From Mesorhizobium sp. LNHC252B00 (GTDB taxonomy: Bacteria > Pseudomonadota > Alphaproteobacteria > Rhizobiales > Rhizobiaceae), in the NCBI RefSeq assembly GCF_000502955.1, contig NZ_AYWO01000003.1:185864-249863 (forward strand): a stretch of 64,000 nt of DNA. Direction: 5' to 3'. Position 1 is the first letter of the stretch, and every line of letters starts with the position of its first letter. A program made the translations under genes and the position numbers. A model generated the notes under the pieces. It was not told the origin of the DNA, searched no databases, and was given only the letters and a program-made list of their open reading frames with translations. Shown here piece after piece: positions 17,517 through 25,083 of the stretch.

Positions 17517-18446
17517 TCAACCTGGCATGAACGCCCGCATTGCGATGGTGTCGGCAAGCAGCATGGCAAAGATCGCAAAAAGATAGAAAATCGAGAAGGC
17601 GAACAGCGCCTTTGCAGTCTTCATCTCCGCGTCTGGAGCGGCCAGGACCTTCCAGGCGTGCCAGATGAAACCCGCGCCCAATGCAGCCGAAACAAGTCCA
17701 TAAAACACGCTCGCGAATCCAACCGCCCAGGGCAGCACGCCGATTGGCGCCAAGAGCAGCGAATAGGCGAGTATCTGTTTTCTGGTCGACGCCTGGCCGG
17801 CCACGTTTGGCATCATCGGGATGCCGGCAGCTGCGTAGTCGCCGACCTTGAACAGCGCGAGCGCCCAAAAATGCGGCGGCGTCCACAGAAAGATGATCAG
17901 GAACAGGATGACGCTTTCGATGCCGATCGCGCCAGTGGCGGCCGCCCAGCCAATGACAGGAGGAAGGGCACCCGCCGCGCCGCCGATGACGATGTTCTGC
18001 GGCGTCGAGCGCTTCAGCCACATCGTATAGATGACGACGTAGAAAAAGATGGTGAAGGCCAGCAGCGATGCGGCAAGCCAGCCAACCAGAACGCCGAGCG
18101 TCATGACCGAAAGCGCGGAAAGCACCAGGCCGAAGCCGAGCGCTTCACCCGGCGTGACGCGGCCCGACGGAACCGGCCGTTTTGATGTGCGCGACATCAG
18201 CGCGTCGATATCGGCGTCGTACCACATGTTGAGGGCCCCGGCCGCTCCTGCTCCGATCGCAATCGCACCGATTGCAATCACGGCGATGACCGGATTCATC
18301 GCGCCAGGCGCCGCCATCAGGCCAACGAAAGCAGTGAATACTGCAAGCGCCATGACCCGCGGCTTCATAAGCGTGAAGAAATCACCCGCCGTCGCTTCCG
18401 AAAGGCGGATGCCGGTATCCTTGAGGCGGCTTTCCCTAGTCGACAT
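17517..18446 (-). CDS. ctaB: protoheme IX farnesyltransferase (heme o synthase)
   Basis: Adds a farnesyl group to heme b to make heme o, the precursor of heme a for aa3-type oxidases; integral inner-membrane protein. The 309-residue product has the polyprenyltransferase motif [20 protein letters not shown] (residues about 78-97) and the second Asp-rich region around [20 protein letters not shown]. About nine hydrophobic segments follow the typical N-terminal [20 protein letters not shown]. The ATG at 18446 gives the family's usual length; a TTG at 18488 would add 14 residues. It lies a few kilobases from the oxidase operon on the other strand, so this copy probably serves that oxidase. Confidence 0.95.
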   Translation of the reverse strand: MSTRESRLKDTGIRLSEATAGDFFTLMKPRVMALAVFTAFVGLMAAPGAMNPVIAVIAIGAIAIGAGAAGALNMWYDADIDALMSRTSKRPVPSGRVTPGEALGFGLVLSALSVMTLGVLVGWLAASLLAFTIFFYVVIYTMWLKRSTPQNIVIGGAAGALPPVIGWAAATGAIGIESVILFLIIFLWTPPHFWALALFKVGDYAAAGIPMMPNVAGQASTRKQILAYSLLLAPIGVLPWAVGFASVFYGLVSAALGAGFIWHAWKVLAAPDAEMKTAKALFAFSIFYLFAIFAMLLADTIAMRAFMPG

Positions 18447-18540
18447 CGCAGACCGAAGGAAGCAGGCAACCCAATGCAAGTCGCTCAAAAGTGGACGCGA
18501 CGTGCATTAGGCCACGATCCCGAACTGAAGGCGCGCGCGT

Positions 18541-18565
18541 GCAAAAACTGGAACACGGTTTTTGC
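18541..18565. repeat. hairpin related to the GAAAA-type palindromes
   Basis: GCAAAAAC (18541-18548) pairs perfectly with GTTTTTGC (18558-18565) across a 9-base loop. The flanking CACGATCCCGAA on the left resembles the repeated element at 15526. It lies in the gap between the heme o synthase start and the cytochrome c stop and may be a decayed copy. Confidence 0.45.
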
Positions 18566-18634
18566 TCACGTTGCCCTCCGGTCCGGATAGACCACGACAG
18601 GACAAGCGGTTAGCCATATTGCGGAGGAGCCACG

Positions 18635-19015
18635 TCACTTGGAGAACGTTTTCAGATAGGCAATGACGTTGGCCACGTCTGCATCGTTCTTGAGGCCGGG
18701 AAACGCCATCTTGGTTCCTTTGACCATGGCTTTGGGATCGTGAAGATAGGTGGTCAGTGTTGGCTCGTCCCATTTAACGCCTGATTTGCCGGCCGCAATC
18801 ATGGCATCAGAATATTTGAAATCCGGATGCGTACCGGCGGTCCGGCCGATGACGCCGTGCAGCGATGGTCCGATCTTGTTCTTATCCTCGTCTGCGATGT
18901 GGCAGACCTTGCATTTGGTGAAGACCTTCTCGCCAGCCGCAGCGTCCTGAGCCTGCGACGGATTGGCGGCGAAGGTTGCAACGGACACGACGGCGAAAAA
19001 TGCGACCAAGCGCAT
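18635..19015 (-). CDS. class I c-type cytochrome (c2/c550-like)
   Basis: Periplasmic electron carrier, the probable donor to the nearby CuA oxidase or to another terminal oxidase. The 126-residue precursor has a signal peptide (LVAFFAVVSVATFAANPSQA). The heme-binding CKVCH is at residues 35-39, GPSLHGVIGRTAGTHPDFKY has the conserved Gly-Pro-Leu-Gly-like pattern, and the axial Met lies in GTKMAFPGLKNDADVANVIAYL. Length and motif order are those of mitochondrial-like cytochrome c. It reads toward ctaB, about 190 bases away, with a hairpin in the gap. Confidence 0.93.
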   Translation of the reverse strand: MRLVAFFAVVSVATFAANPSQAQDAAAGEKVFTKCKVCHIADEDKNKIGPSLHGVIGRTAGTHPDFKYSDAMIAAGKSGVKWDEPTLTTYLHDPKAMVKGTKMAFPGLKNDADVANVIAYLKTFSK

Positions 19016-19329
19016 GACTTTTTCCTCCCTATCGTCAAATGTGCCTGAGACGATCCGCGCATGCCGGTACCAACAGAAATGCGCCTTTCACGGCAGAACA
19101 GATTGTCCGCTTCTCCCATATGGATTGCGACACCTATATAACACGGAATCTGGCCGGCAGGTAGAAGAGGCTTACCGTCCAAAGGTTTAGGCGGTCTGCA
19201 GCATGGCGAGCGAAACCGCGCGTTCCTCGATTTCGGTTTCGGAGTGCGCTCGTCGATGATGTCGCGACGCCGGGCCTCCGCGCTTTCGCCAGAGCAGGCA
19301 TATGCCCTGTCTTGGCTTCTGCGATCTCG
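19016..19329. other. intergenic region upstream of cytochrome c
   Basis: About 310 bases. The cytochrome c promoter should lie in the first part (minus strand, above 19015), where CTATATAAC near 19133-19141 is the only A/T-rich word. Minus-strand frames in the rest look partly protein-like (for example a frame ending SETEIEERAVSLAMLQTA before a stop near 19190), but I see no supported start, so I do not call a gene. Confidence 0.35.
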
Positions 19330-19491
19330 TCAGGATTTCTTCTCGCCGTTTGGATTGGGCACCGGTGCCTCTCGCACGTCTCGCGGTGGCGGTTCGACAT
19401 GTTCAAGTTCTGACGGTGCTCTTTTGTCGCGATGGACAGGTAGCTCCTTCGGTTCGGGGCTCGGTGGCGGTTCCTTGATCGTGTTGGACAT
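19330..19491 (-). CDS. 53-residue proline/glutamate-rich small protein
   Basis: An ATG at 19491 opens a 53-codon frame with no hydrophobic segment and a strongly biased composition. PPPSPEPKELP is followed by SELEHVEPPPRDV and EAPVPNPNGEKKS. It is disordered and charged, with two similar E-P-P-P words. I recall many such short Pro-rich hypothetical proteins in Mesorhizobium but no function. It resembles in style the PPPEEPPPE tail of the minus-strand gene at 20299-20544. There is no strong ribosome-binding site, so it is tentative. Confidence 0.4.
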   Translation of the reverse strand: MSNTIKEPPPSPEPKELPVHRDKRAPSELEHVEPPPRDVREAPVPNPNGEKKS

Positions 19492-19586
19492 GATCCAGTT
19501 AACCGGATCGCCGGTCTCTTGTTCCCGTCAGGAGCTTAAAAACTAGAAGCCGGAGGAACCGGGGGCGTTGAAGAGCGTTCTGTCGC

Positions 19587-19865
19587 ATGCTCAAGAAAAT
19601 CGCCCTCGCCGCGGTGTTGGTCCAGGTTGCCGCCTTTTCGGCTCTCATAACCCAAACGATCCTTTTTGCGTCCGCGGCCACCCAAGCTGCCAGTACGCAG
19701 CCCAGCGATCCTGTTGCTGTCACCGGGGAAGGATGCGCCAAGGCGACGCCCCAAGATTCCCGATCTGAAATATTTCCAATCCCAAACACGCCCGATCATT
19801 GCCTTAAGCGAATTGAGCCGAGGAAGCTTATCACGACGACCTTGATTATCGCCGGGCGACAATAG
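19587..19865 (+). CDS. small exported protein of unknown function
   Basis: The 92-residue product has a clear signal peptide or N-terminal anchor (LKKIALAAVLVQVAAFSALI, then TQTILFASAATQAAS). The mature part of about 60 residues holds two cysteines (GEGCAKATP and PDHCLKRIEP) and is Pro/Thr-rich. No family is recognised. The signal sequence supports a real gene; the ribosome-binding site (GAAGAG, about 10 bases upstream) is moderate. It is one of several small exported proteins in this 2.4-kb stretch. Confidence 0.55.
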   Translation: MLKKIALAAVLVQVAAFSALITQTILFASAATQAASTQPSDPVAVTGEGCAKATPQDSRSEIFPIPNTPDHCLKRIEPRKLITTTLIIAGRQ

Positions 19866-20065
19866 CCCCAGACTTGGATCGATCTTCCAAGGCTCAGGCA
19901 GCCCACCACCAGCCCTTCACCCGTCCGCGCTGGCCATCTCCCCTCATCGCCAATCCACCCAATTTAAGTCAGGGCGCTATGCTTGAAAGCGCAACGATCT
20001 CTGCTACTTGCGGCGCGGGGCTTGTGCATTTGAGTTCGACAAAATTGGCAATGACTTCAGTGAAT

Positions 20066-20248
20066 ATGGAATGCCCGCGCTGTCACAGCAGCGGCAGGAT
20101 ATTCGACTGTTCCAAATGGTATGCGTCAAACGGCCATTGCTGCCCGCAAGGCACCCATCGGATCGGTTGCCCCGGAAAGACGATCGCATGCTCGGGATGT
20201 GCCGGCCTGGGGACGCTGGCAGAATCTGTGCTGAGTGCCGTCGCGTAG
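20066..20248 (+). CDS. mini-protein with DnaJ-type zinc-finger motifs
   Basis: The 60-residue product (ATG at 20066; an ATG at 20051 adds five residues) contains CPRCHSSG near the N-terminus and CSGCAGLG near the C-terminus. These are two CxxCxxxG-type half-sites like those of the DnaJ cysteine-rich domain. Between them are further cysteines (FDCSKWYASNGHCCPQG, then IGCPGKTIAC). One zinc site formed by the two half-sites is likely. It lacks a J domain and any membrane segment. Such stand-alone mini zinc fingers occur in rhizobia, often annotated as DnaJ-like by the motif alone. The partner and role are unknown. Confidence 0.5.
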   Translation: MECPRCHSSGRIFDCSKWYASNGHCCPQGTHRIGCPGKTIACSGCAGLGTLAESVLSAVA

Positions 20249-20298
20249 CCCTCGATCGGATCGCATGACGAGCGCGGCTCCGACGCGTCCGGACTATC

Positions 20299-20544
20299 TT
20301 ACTCCGGTGGTGGTTCTTCAGGTGGTGGCGTCAAAACTGTGATGTCCATTCTGGCGATCTTGGATGCTGCGCGACCTTGCGCACCAGAATCCACGTCGCC
20401 GCTTGCGGCAACCATGATTTTGGCGAGATGTCCGACGGCGTCTGCGCTGCGGCCTGGCGAAAATTCTTCGCTCGTTTCCGGCTTTCCCACCGCCGTCTGT
20501 TTTTCGGGTACTTGCCGAGGTTGATTTGCAATTGCGGCAATCAT
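20299..20544 (-). CDS. small hypothetical protein with a PPPEEPPPE tail
   Basis: The ATG at 20544 has a perfect AGGAGG six bases upstream, the best ribosome-binding site in this block, so translation is likely. The 81-residue product starts MIAAIANQPRQVPEKQTAVG, has a middle stretch (GRSADAVGHLAKIMVAASGD) and ends in LTPPPEEPPPE. It has no signal peptide and no membrane helix. I recognise no family. The acidic Pro-rich end suggests an exposed, disordered tail. Confidence 0.6.
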   Translation of the reverse strand: MIAAIANQPRQVPEKQTAVGKPETSEEFSPGRSADAVGHLAKIMVAASGDVDSGAQGRAASKIARMDITVLTPPPEEPPPE

Positions 20545-20726
20545 TCGAACCTCCTGTTGCAACACCCGAATCTTATATTAGCGTTGGCTGTTGTGAGGCT
20601 GACCTGGCAAGTCCGCCGGCAGCCGCAGTCAGGAGGCGTGAAAAACCTGGGAAATGGGGAGTCTTGCGACCGAGCCGCAAGGCGGCTCGGCGACGGGCAA
20701 TTCCCGTCCGGTTCAGTTGGGGACGG

Positions 20727-21017
20727 CTAACAACCTTCGGTGGTCTTTTTCACATGGCCTGGAGCAGCCGTCTTGGCATCGGTGTCCTGCTGACCAGGAG
20801 CGGACTGTTTCGCACTGCCGGTTTGTTGGCCCGGCGCACAATCCTTGGCAGAGTTCGGATTGATGCCGCTCGTGGTCGTCTTGTCGGTGCCCTGGTCGGT
20901 GGTGCTTGGCATAGTTGTCGTCGTCGTCGACGACCCGCTGGTTGATGTGCCGGACTGAGCAAATGCAAATCCGGCGGACATGACAAGGAAGGCCGAGGTC
21001 AGAAGAATGTTTTTCAT
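20727..21017 (-). CDS. small periplasmic Ser/Thr/Gln-rich protein
   Basis: The 96-residue precursor has a clean signal peptide (MKNILLTSAFLVMSAGFAFA, cut before QSGTS). A low-complexity mature chain follows: STSGSSTTTTTMPSTTDQGT, then a threefold APGQ/APGH motif (CAPGQQTGSAKQ, SAPGQQDTDAK, AAPGHVKKT). The ATG at 21017 has AGGAG well placed. Two cysteines lie near the repeat start and at the very C-terminus. This looks like the family of short secreted APGQ-type hypothetical proteins of Mesorhizobium, with no known function. The repeat suggests a structural or binding role in the envelope. Confidence 0.7.
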   Translation of the reverse strand: MKNILLTSAFLVMSAGFAFAQSGTSTSGSSTTTTTMPSTTDQGTDKTTTSGINPNSAKDCAPGQQTGSAKQSAPGQQDTDAKTAAPGHVKKTTEGC

Positions 21018-21275
21018 GATCAACTCCTGATTTAGAGAGCGATAAAGCGCCTCGACACCAACCGAGAGCTGAACGAACGGTTCCCTGAAAACGGCGATTG
21101 TTCCAAAAACGTGCAGAGGCGACCCGGCAGGCAACCCGGAGCCTGTCTGTGTCACCGACCTACTCTTGGCCGCTAGCCCAACTCTGCCGCACGAGGCCCA
21201 CTAGACCCGGCGCCCAGCGCAACCTTGCATGCCAGTGGCCGCCGCGCGATGCTGTCGCCAGGGTTGGAACGAATC

Positions 21276-21707
21276 ATGCGAAAAATTCTGGTGTCGGGGC
21301 TGCTGCTCGCGGCGGTTTTTTCCGTAAATCCGGCTCGGGCGCTGGACAGCAGCGGAGCGCCCGTCGTGGTGACGCCACTGGCATCGCGCACGACGACCGC
21401 GTCCGGTCAGCCGATCATGCTGCCGCAGAAGAACGTGCAGGTGCTGGTGTCGACCTATGACATCGCGCCAGGCGCGACTTTACCGGTTCACAGACATCCC
21501 TTCCCGCGCTACGCCTATGTCCAGGCCGGAACGCTGAAGGTCACCAATGTCGAGACCGGCAACAGCAACACCTACAAATCAGGCGATTTCATTATCGAAA
21601 TGATCGGTCAGTGGCATCAGGCCACCAATATCGGCGATGGCCCGGTCAAGCTACTGGTCATCGATCAGGTCGAGGAAGGCGCCAAGAATACGGAACTGCG
21701 CCAGTAG
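21276..21707 (+). CDS. exported cupin-domain protein
   Basis: The 143-residue precursor has a signal peptide (MRKILVSGLLLAAVFSVNPA, then RALDSS). One small beta-barrel cupin follows. Motif 1 is around LPVHRHPFPRYAYVQAGTLK, with the two metal-binding histidines. Motif 2 is around GDFIIEMIGQWHQATNIGDG, with the third histidine. A periplasmic single-domain cupin of this size usually binds a metal and a small ligand; activity is unknown. The ATG at 21276 places the signal peptide correctly; upstream in-frame codons belong to the intergenic gap. Confidence 0.8.
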   Translation: MRKILVSGLLLAAVFSVNPARALDSSGAPVVVTPLASRTTTASGQPIMLPQKNVQVLVSTYDIAPGATLPVHRHPFPRYAYVQAGTLKVTNVETGNSNTYKSGDFIIEMIGQWHQATNIGDGPVKLLVIDQVEEGAKNTELRQ

Positions 21708-21785
21708 CGGCCAAGGCGATATCCGCGCCCAGATGTCAGGAGGTGTGCCGCGCGTCACAGTGCACCGCCCCACCCCCGTGCAAGG

Positions 21786-22241
21786 CTAGCCCCAACTACC
21801 GACCATCTGCCTCGTGGTGGCGTTCAGCCGGTTGAAGGCGTTGATGAGCGCAATCTGGATGACCAACGCGGCCAGCGCCTTTTCATCATAATGCCGGGCG
21901 GCCTCGTCCCAGACATCGTCCGGTACCGCGTCCGACCGGTCGGCGAGCCGTGTGCCGGCCTCGGTAAGCGCCAGCGCCGCGCGCTCCGCCTCGGTGAAGT
22001 AGGGTGTCTCCCGCCATGCCGCGAGTGCAAAGATGCGCTCGTCCTTTTCACCGGCCTTCTTCAGTTCGCGGGCATGCATGTCGACGCAGACGGCGCAGTT
22101 GTTGATCTGGCTGGCGCGCAGATGGATGAGCTTGCGGGTGACATAGGGCAATTCGGCTGACTCGGTCGACTTGTCCAGCGCCAGCAGCGCCTGCACGGAA
22201 CCGGGAATGAGCATCACCGGGTTCTTGATTCTTGCTTGCAT
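21786..22241 (-). CDS. AhpD-like carboxymuconolactone decarboxylase family protein
   Basis: Predicted alkylhydroperoxidase-type reductase. The 151-residue protein has the family's redox motif in HLRASQINNCAVCVDMHARE, two cysteines separated by two residues followed by a His three residues on, plus downstream helices (WRETPYFTEAERAALALTEA). This is the single-domain AhpD/CMD form found in many proteobacteria. The ATG at 22241 is preceded by AAAGGAGAAAG; a longer in-frame reading adds 42 poor residues. It is divergent from cutC. A function in peroxide or organic hydroperoxide defence is inferred from the family. Confidence 0.88.
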   Translation of the reverse strand: MQARIKNPVMLIPGSVQALLALDKSTESAELPYVTRKLIHLRASQINNCAVCVDMHARELKKAGEKDERIFALAAWRETPYFTEAERAALALTEAGTRLADRSDAVPDDVWDEAARHYDEKALAALVIQIALINAFNRLNATTRQMVGSWG

Positions 22242-22510
22242 GGTCTTTCTCCTTTGAGGTGTTCGTCGGGACGTGTTTTGCCGACCCGGATGCAAGGCAT
22301 CCGAGGTTGTGAATTTGAAAGGATTGTCGGCCGCAACGCCGCGCTGCCACAGGAAACCAATAACCACATGGCTATGGGTTTACCCATAACTCAACAGTTA
22401 TGAGAGTCAAGCAGGAAATGTCCGCTGGCCCAAATGGCGGCGCTGTTCGCGCTTTCACACCAACCGGCCCAATGCTAGGGCTGGCGGCGACATCATGGAT
22501 TGGATAGCCC

Positions 22511-23269
22511 TTGACCAGAGAAACTCGCCTGCCGCTGATCGAAATCTGTGTCGAAGGTATCGACGGCCTTCTGGCAGCACAGGCTGCCGGCGCCGACCGG
22601 GTCGAACTGTGCGCCAGCCTCATTGAAGGCGGCATCACGCCGAGCCTCGGCACCGTGCGCGCCGCCCTCGACCAGGCGACCGTGCCATTCCACGTCATGG
22701 TGCGGCCGCGCGGCGGGGATTTTCTCTACAGTGAGAACGAGTACGCATCGATGCTCGCCGATGTCTCGGCGCTGCGCGACCTCGGCGTACCCGGCGTGGT
22801 GTTCGGCTGCCTGAACGGCGACGGCACCATTGACGAGGCGCGCATGAGCGAACTGACGCAGGCTGCCGGGGCCTTGAACGTCACGTGCCACCGCGCTTTC
22901 GACATGACGCGTGACCCGGCCGAGGCGCTCGAAGCGCTGATCCGCAGCAAGGTCGGCCGCGTGCTGACCAGCGGCCAGCGTGACACCGCCATCGAAGGCT
23001 TGCCGCTGTTGGCGGATCTGGTGCGGCAGGCCGGCGATCGCATCGTCATCCTCGGCTGCGGCGGGCTCGATCTCGGCAACATTGCCGAAGTGCGCAGAAA
23101 AACCGGTCTGTCCGAAATGCATTTCGCCGCCCTCAGGGAGGTGCCGAGCGCCATGGATTATCGCAACCCCCAGGTCGGCATGGGCGGCTCCGACCTCGAC
23201 CGCGAGTATCGCAACACACTGACCGACACCGACCTGGTGGCAGCCACCATCAAGGCAGCCAAGGCATGA
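22511..23269 (+). CDS. cutC: CutC family protein
   Basis: TIM-barrel protein named copper homeostasis protein CutC; in bacteria its link to copper is disputed. The 252-residue product has the family signatures IEICVEGIDGLLAAQAAGAD, RVELCASLIEGGITPSLGTV, FHVMVRPRGGDFLYSE, NVTCHRAFDMTRDPAEALE, RVLTSGQRD and MHFAALREVPSAMDYRN. Length matches the family. The start appears to be a TTG at 22511, as there is no ATG before the conserved IEICVEG stretch. Its stop overlaps the next gene by four bases (ATGA), so the two are translationally coupled. Confidence 0.92.
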   Translation: MTRETRLPLIEICVEGIDGLLAAQAAGADRVELCASLIEGGITPSLGTVRAALDQATVPFHVMVRPRGGDFLYSENEYASMLADVSALRDLGVPGVVFGCLNGDGTIDEARMSELTQAAGALNVTCHRAFDMTRDPAEALEALIRSKVGRVLTSGQRDTAIEGLPLLADLVRQAGDRIVILGCGGLDLGNIAEVRRKTGLSEMHFAALREVPSAMDYRNPQVGMGGSDLDREYRNTLTDTDLVAATIKAAKA

Positions 23270-23763
23270 TCACAATCCCTGCCCCGATGACCCGCGTATC
23301 CGCCGAAGACGAAGCGCAGATCCTGGCGCTCAACAACGAGCATGCCGCAGAACTGTCTTGGCTCGAGCCCGAACGGCTCTCCTTCCTGCTTGGGGAAGCA
23401 TTTTACGCGCGCCGCATCGGCGATCTCGAAGCGTTCATCATGACTTTTGATCAGGACGCCCGTTACGACAGTCCGAATTTCTTATGGTTCCGCGAACGCT
23501 ACGAGCGCTTCATCTATGTCGACCGCGTCGTCGTCGCGGCGCAAGCGCGTGGCCGCGGTCATGCCCGCCGGCTCTATCAGGACCTGTTCGGCCATGTTGA
23601 GCGCGCCGGCCACACGCTGGTCACCTGCGAAGTCAACATCGACCCGCCGAACCCCGCCTCGGATGCCTTTCACGCCGCCCTCGGCTTTGCCGAAGCCGGC
23701 GACGCCGTGATCTATGGCGGCAAGAAAGCGGTGCGCTATTACGTCAGGTCGCTGCAGGCATAG
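23266..23763 (+). CDS. GNAT family N-acetyltransferase
   Basis: Predicted acetyl-CoA dependent acetyltransferase, 165 residues. The acetyl-CoA binding motif A is RVVVAAQARGRGHARRLYQD, an R/Q-x-x-G-x-G/A pattern. The flanking strands are IYVDRVVV before it and HTLVTCEVNIDPPNPASDAF after. The start codon overlaps the cutC stop, so both are made from one transcript. The substrate is unknown. The N-terminal part (VSAEDEAQILALNNEHAAEL) matches the YiiD/PhnO-like group of uncharacterised acetyltransferases. Confidence 0.88.
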   Translation: MITIPAPMTRVSAEDEAQILALNNEHAAELSWLEPERLSFLLGEAFYARRIGDLEAFIMTFDQDARYDSPNFLWFRERYERFIYVDRVVVAAQARGRGHARRLYQDLFGHVERAGHTLVTCEVNIDPPNPASDAFHAALGFAEAGDAVIYGGKKAVRYYVRSLQA

Positions 23764-23806
23764 ACAGGCCGAGCGCACCGCAAAACGCCTGAACGGCTCG
23801 ATTGCC

Positions 23807-24829
23807 TCACCAATTGCGGTTGAGCCATTCACGAGCGGGGCGCTCGATGACGTAGTAGCTGCAGAGCGCGCAGGCAAAGACGCCGGCGAGCATCAGGACC
23901 GGCGCACTGCCTTGCTCGTAGACGAATTTGTAGAACGGCTGCTGCCACAGATACAGCGAGTACGACCACAGGCCCAGCGTCGCCATCGGCCAGGAGGACA
24001 GCAATCCGGAAAAATAGCGCGGGCTGAAATCGAGCACATTGACGGCCAGAGCCAGCAGCGGGACGGCGAGGAGATAATGGATCGGCGTCGGCACCGGATC
24101 GAGGAACAGCAGAACGGCACAGATCGATGCAGCGAGCGCCACATGCTTGCCTGTCATGATCGACGGCAGCCTGCCATCGGCCTTGAGCAGGCAGATCGAA
24201 GCCGACAGCAGGATCGACGCGATGTGCACGTCGGTGCGCCAATAAGTGGTTTCGTAATCCATCCCGAGGACCCAGTACGAAACCGCGCCGTTGGCCATGG
24301 CAAGCGAGGCCAGCGCCAGGAGCAGTACGACGACGCGGGAGCGCGTTGAGACGATCACGCTGATCAGCGCCAGGATGACATAGGCATGCTCCTCGATGCA
24401 AAGCGACCAGATATGGTCGAGCGCCCCTGCCCGCGTCACCAGAATGCCGGCATAATTATACGTGAATGTCAGTGCCGTCAGCGCCGCCTTCCACTTGAAG
24501 GAGATGAACGTGCTGACGAGCGCAATCATCGCGACGATCACAAAAACCAGGAGAGCCGGGTAGATGCGGGAGAACCGGCGCTTGAAGAATTTCTTCAGCG
24601 GATAACGTTCGATGAACAGGATCTCGCCCATCAGCCGGCCGCTGAGCACGAAGAAGAATTCGACGCCCAGTACGCCGAGATTGATTCCGGGGACAGGGAA
24701 AAAATGGCCGATCAGGACCAGCCCGATTGAAAGACCACGCCAGCCGTCGAGATAGGCCAGTCTTGTTCGGGCCGGTCTGTCGGCGGCGGATCGAGACGGA
24801 ACGACATGCGTCGAGGAGATGTCGGTCAT
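23807..24829 (-). CDS. acyltransferase 3 family membrane protein (OafA-like)
   Basis: Integral membrane O-acyltransferase that modifies surface polysaccharides or other envelope glycans. The 340-residue protein begins with LAYLDGWRGLSIGLVLIGHF, the family's conserved R and catalytic-type His (His42), and has about ten hydrophobic segments. EFFFVLSGRLMGEILFIERY is the characteristic F-F-x-x-S-G-x-L loop and KKFFKRRFSRIYPALLVFV the basic turn. The ATG at 24829 has AAAGGA upstream; a longer in-frame reading adds 69 unsuitable residues. There is no SGNH domain. The glycan acceptor cannot be inferred; no polysaccharide genes are adjacent. Confidence 0.9.
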   Translation of the reverse strand: MTDISSTHVVPSRSAADRPARTRLAYLDGWRGLSIGLVLIGHFFPVPGINLGVLGVEFFFVLSGRLMGEILFIERYPLKKFFKRRFSRIYPALLVFVIVAMIALVSTFISFKWKAALTALTFTYNYAGILVTRAGALDHIWSLCIEEHAYVILALISVIVSTRSRVVVLLLALASLAMANGAVSYWVLGMDYETTYWRTDVHIASILLSASICLLKADGRLPSIMTGKHVALAASICAVLLFLDPVPTPIHYLLAVPLLALAVNVLDFSPRYFSGLLSSWPMATLGLWSYSLYLWQQPFYKFVYEQGSAPVLMLAGVFACALCSYYVIERPAREWLNRNW

Positions 24830-25039
24830 GCCGATCCTTTCGCATTTAGGCATGCGAAAGGGCACGGCGGTGAACCGCGCCGACCCGGCTCGCATTCCCG
24901 CCCCAGTCCATATTGCAGTGCAAGATAAACTTGTGCAAGTGCGAGATTGCTGCGGATCAGTACCGGCCGAAGGGTCGACCGCAATTGTCTCAAGCAAAGG
25001 GTTGGTGCGCGAACTGGACAACGACAGTTGCAACACACA

Positions 25040-25062
25040 AAAGGGGCCAATGAGGCCCCTTT
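25040..25062 (-). terminator. intrinsic terminator of the molybdenum hydroxylase operon
   Basis: AAAGGGGCC (25040-25048) pairs with GGCCCCTTT (25054-25062) across a 5-base loop, 22 bases after the medium-subunit stop. On the minus strand the stem runs into TTTTGTGTGTTG. This is the clearest terminator in the window. Confidence 0.8.
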
Positions 25063-25083
25063 CGTTGTTCGCAGCTGATCGTA

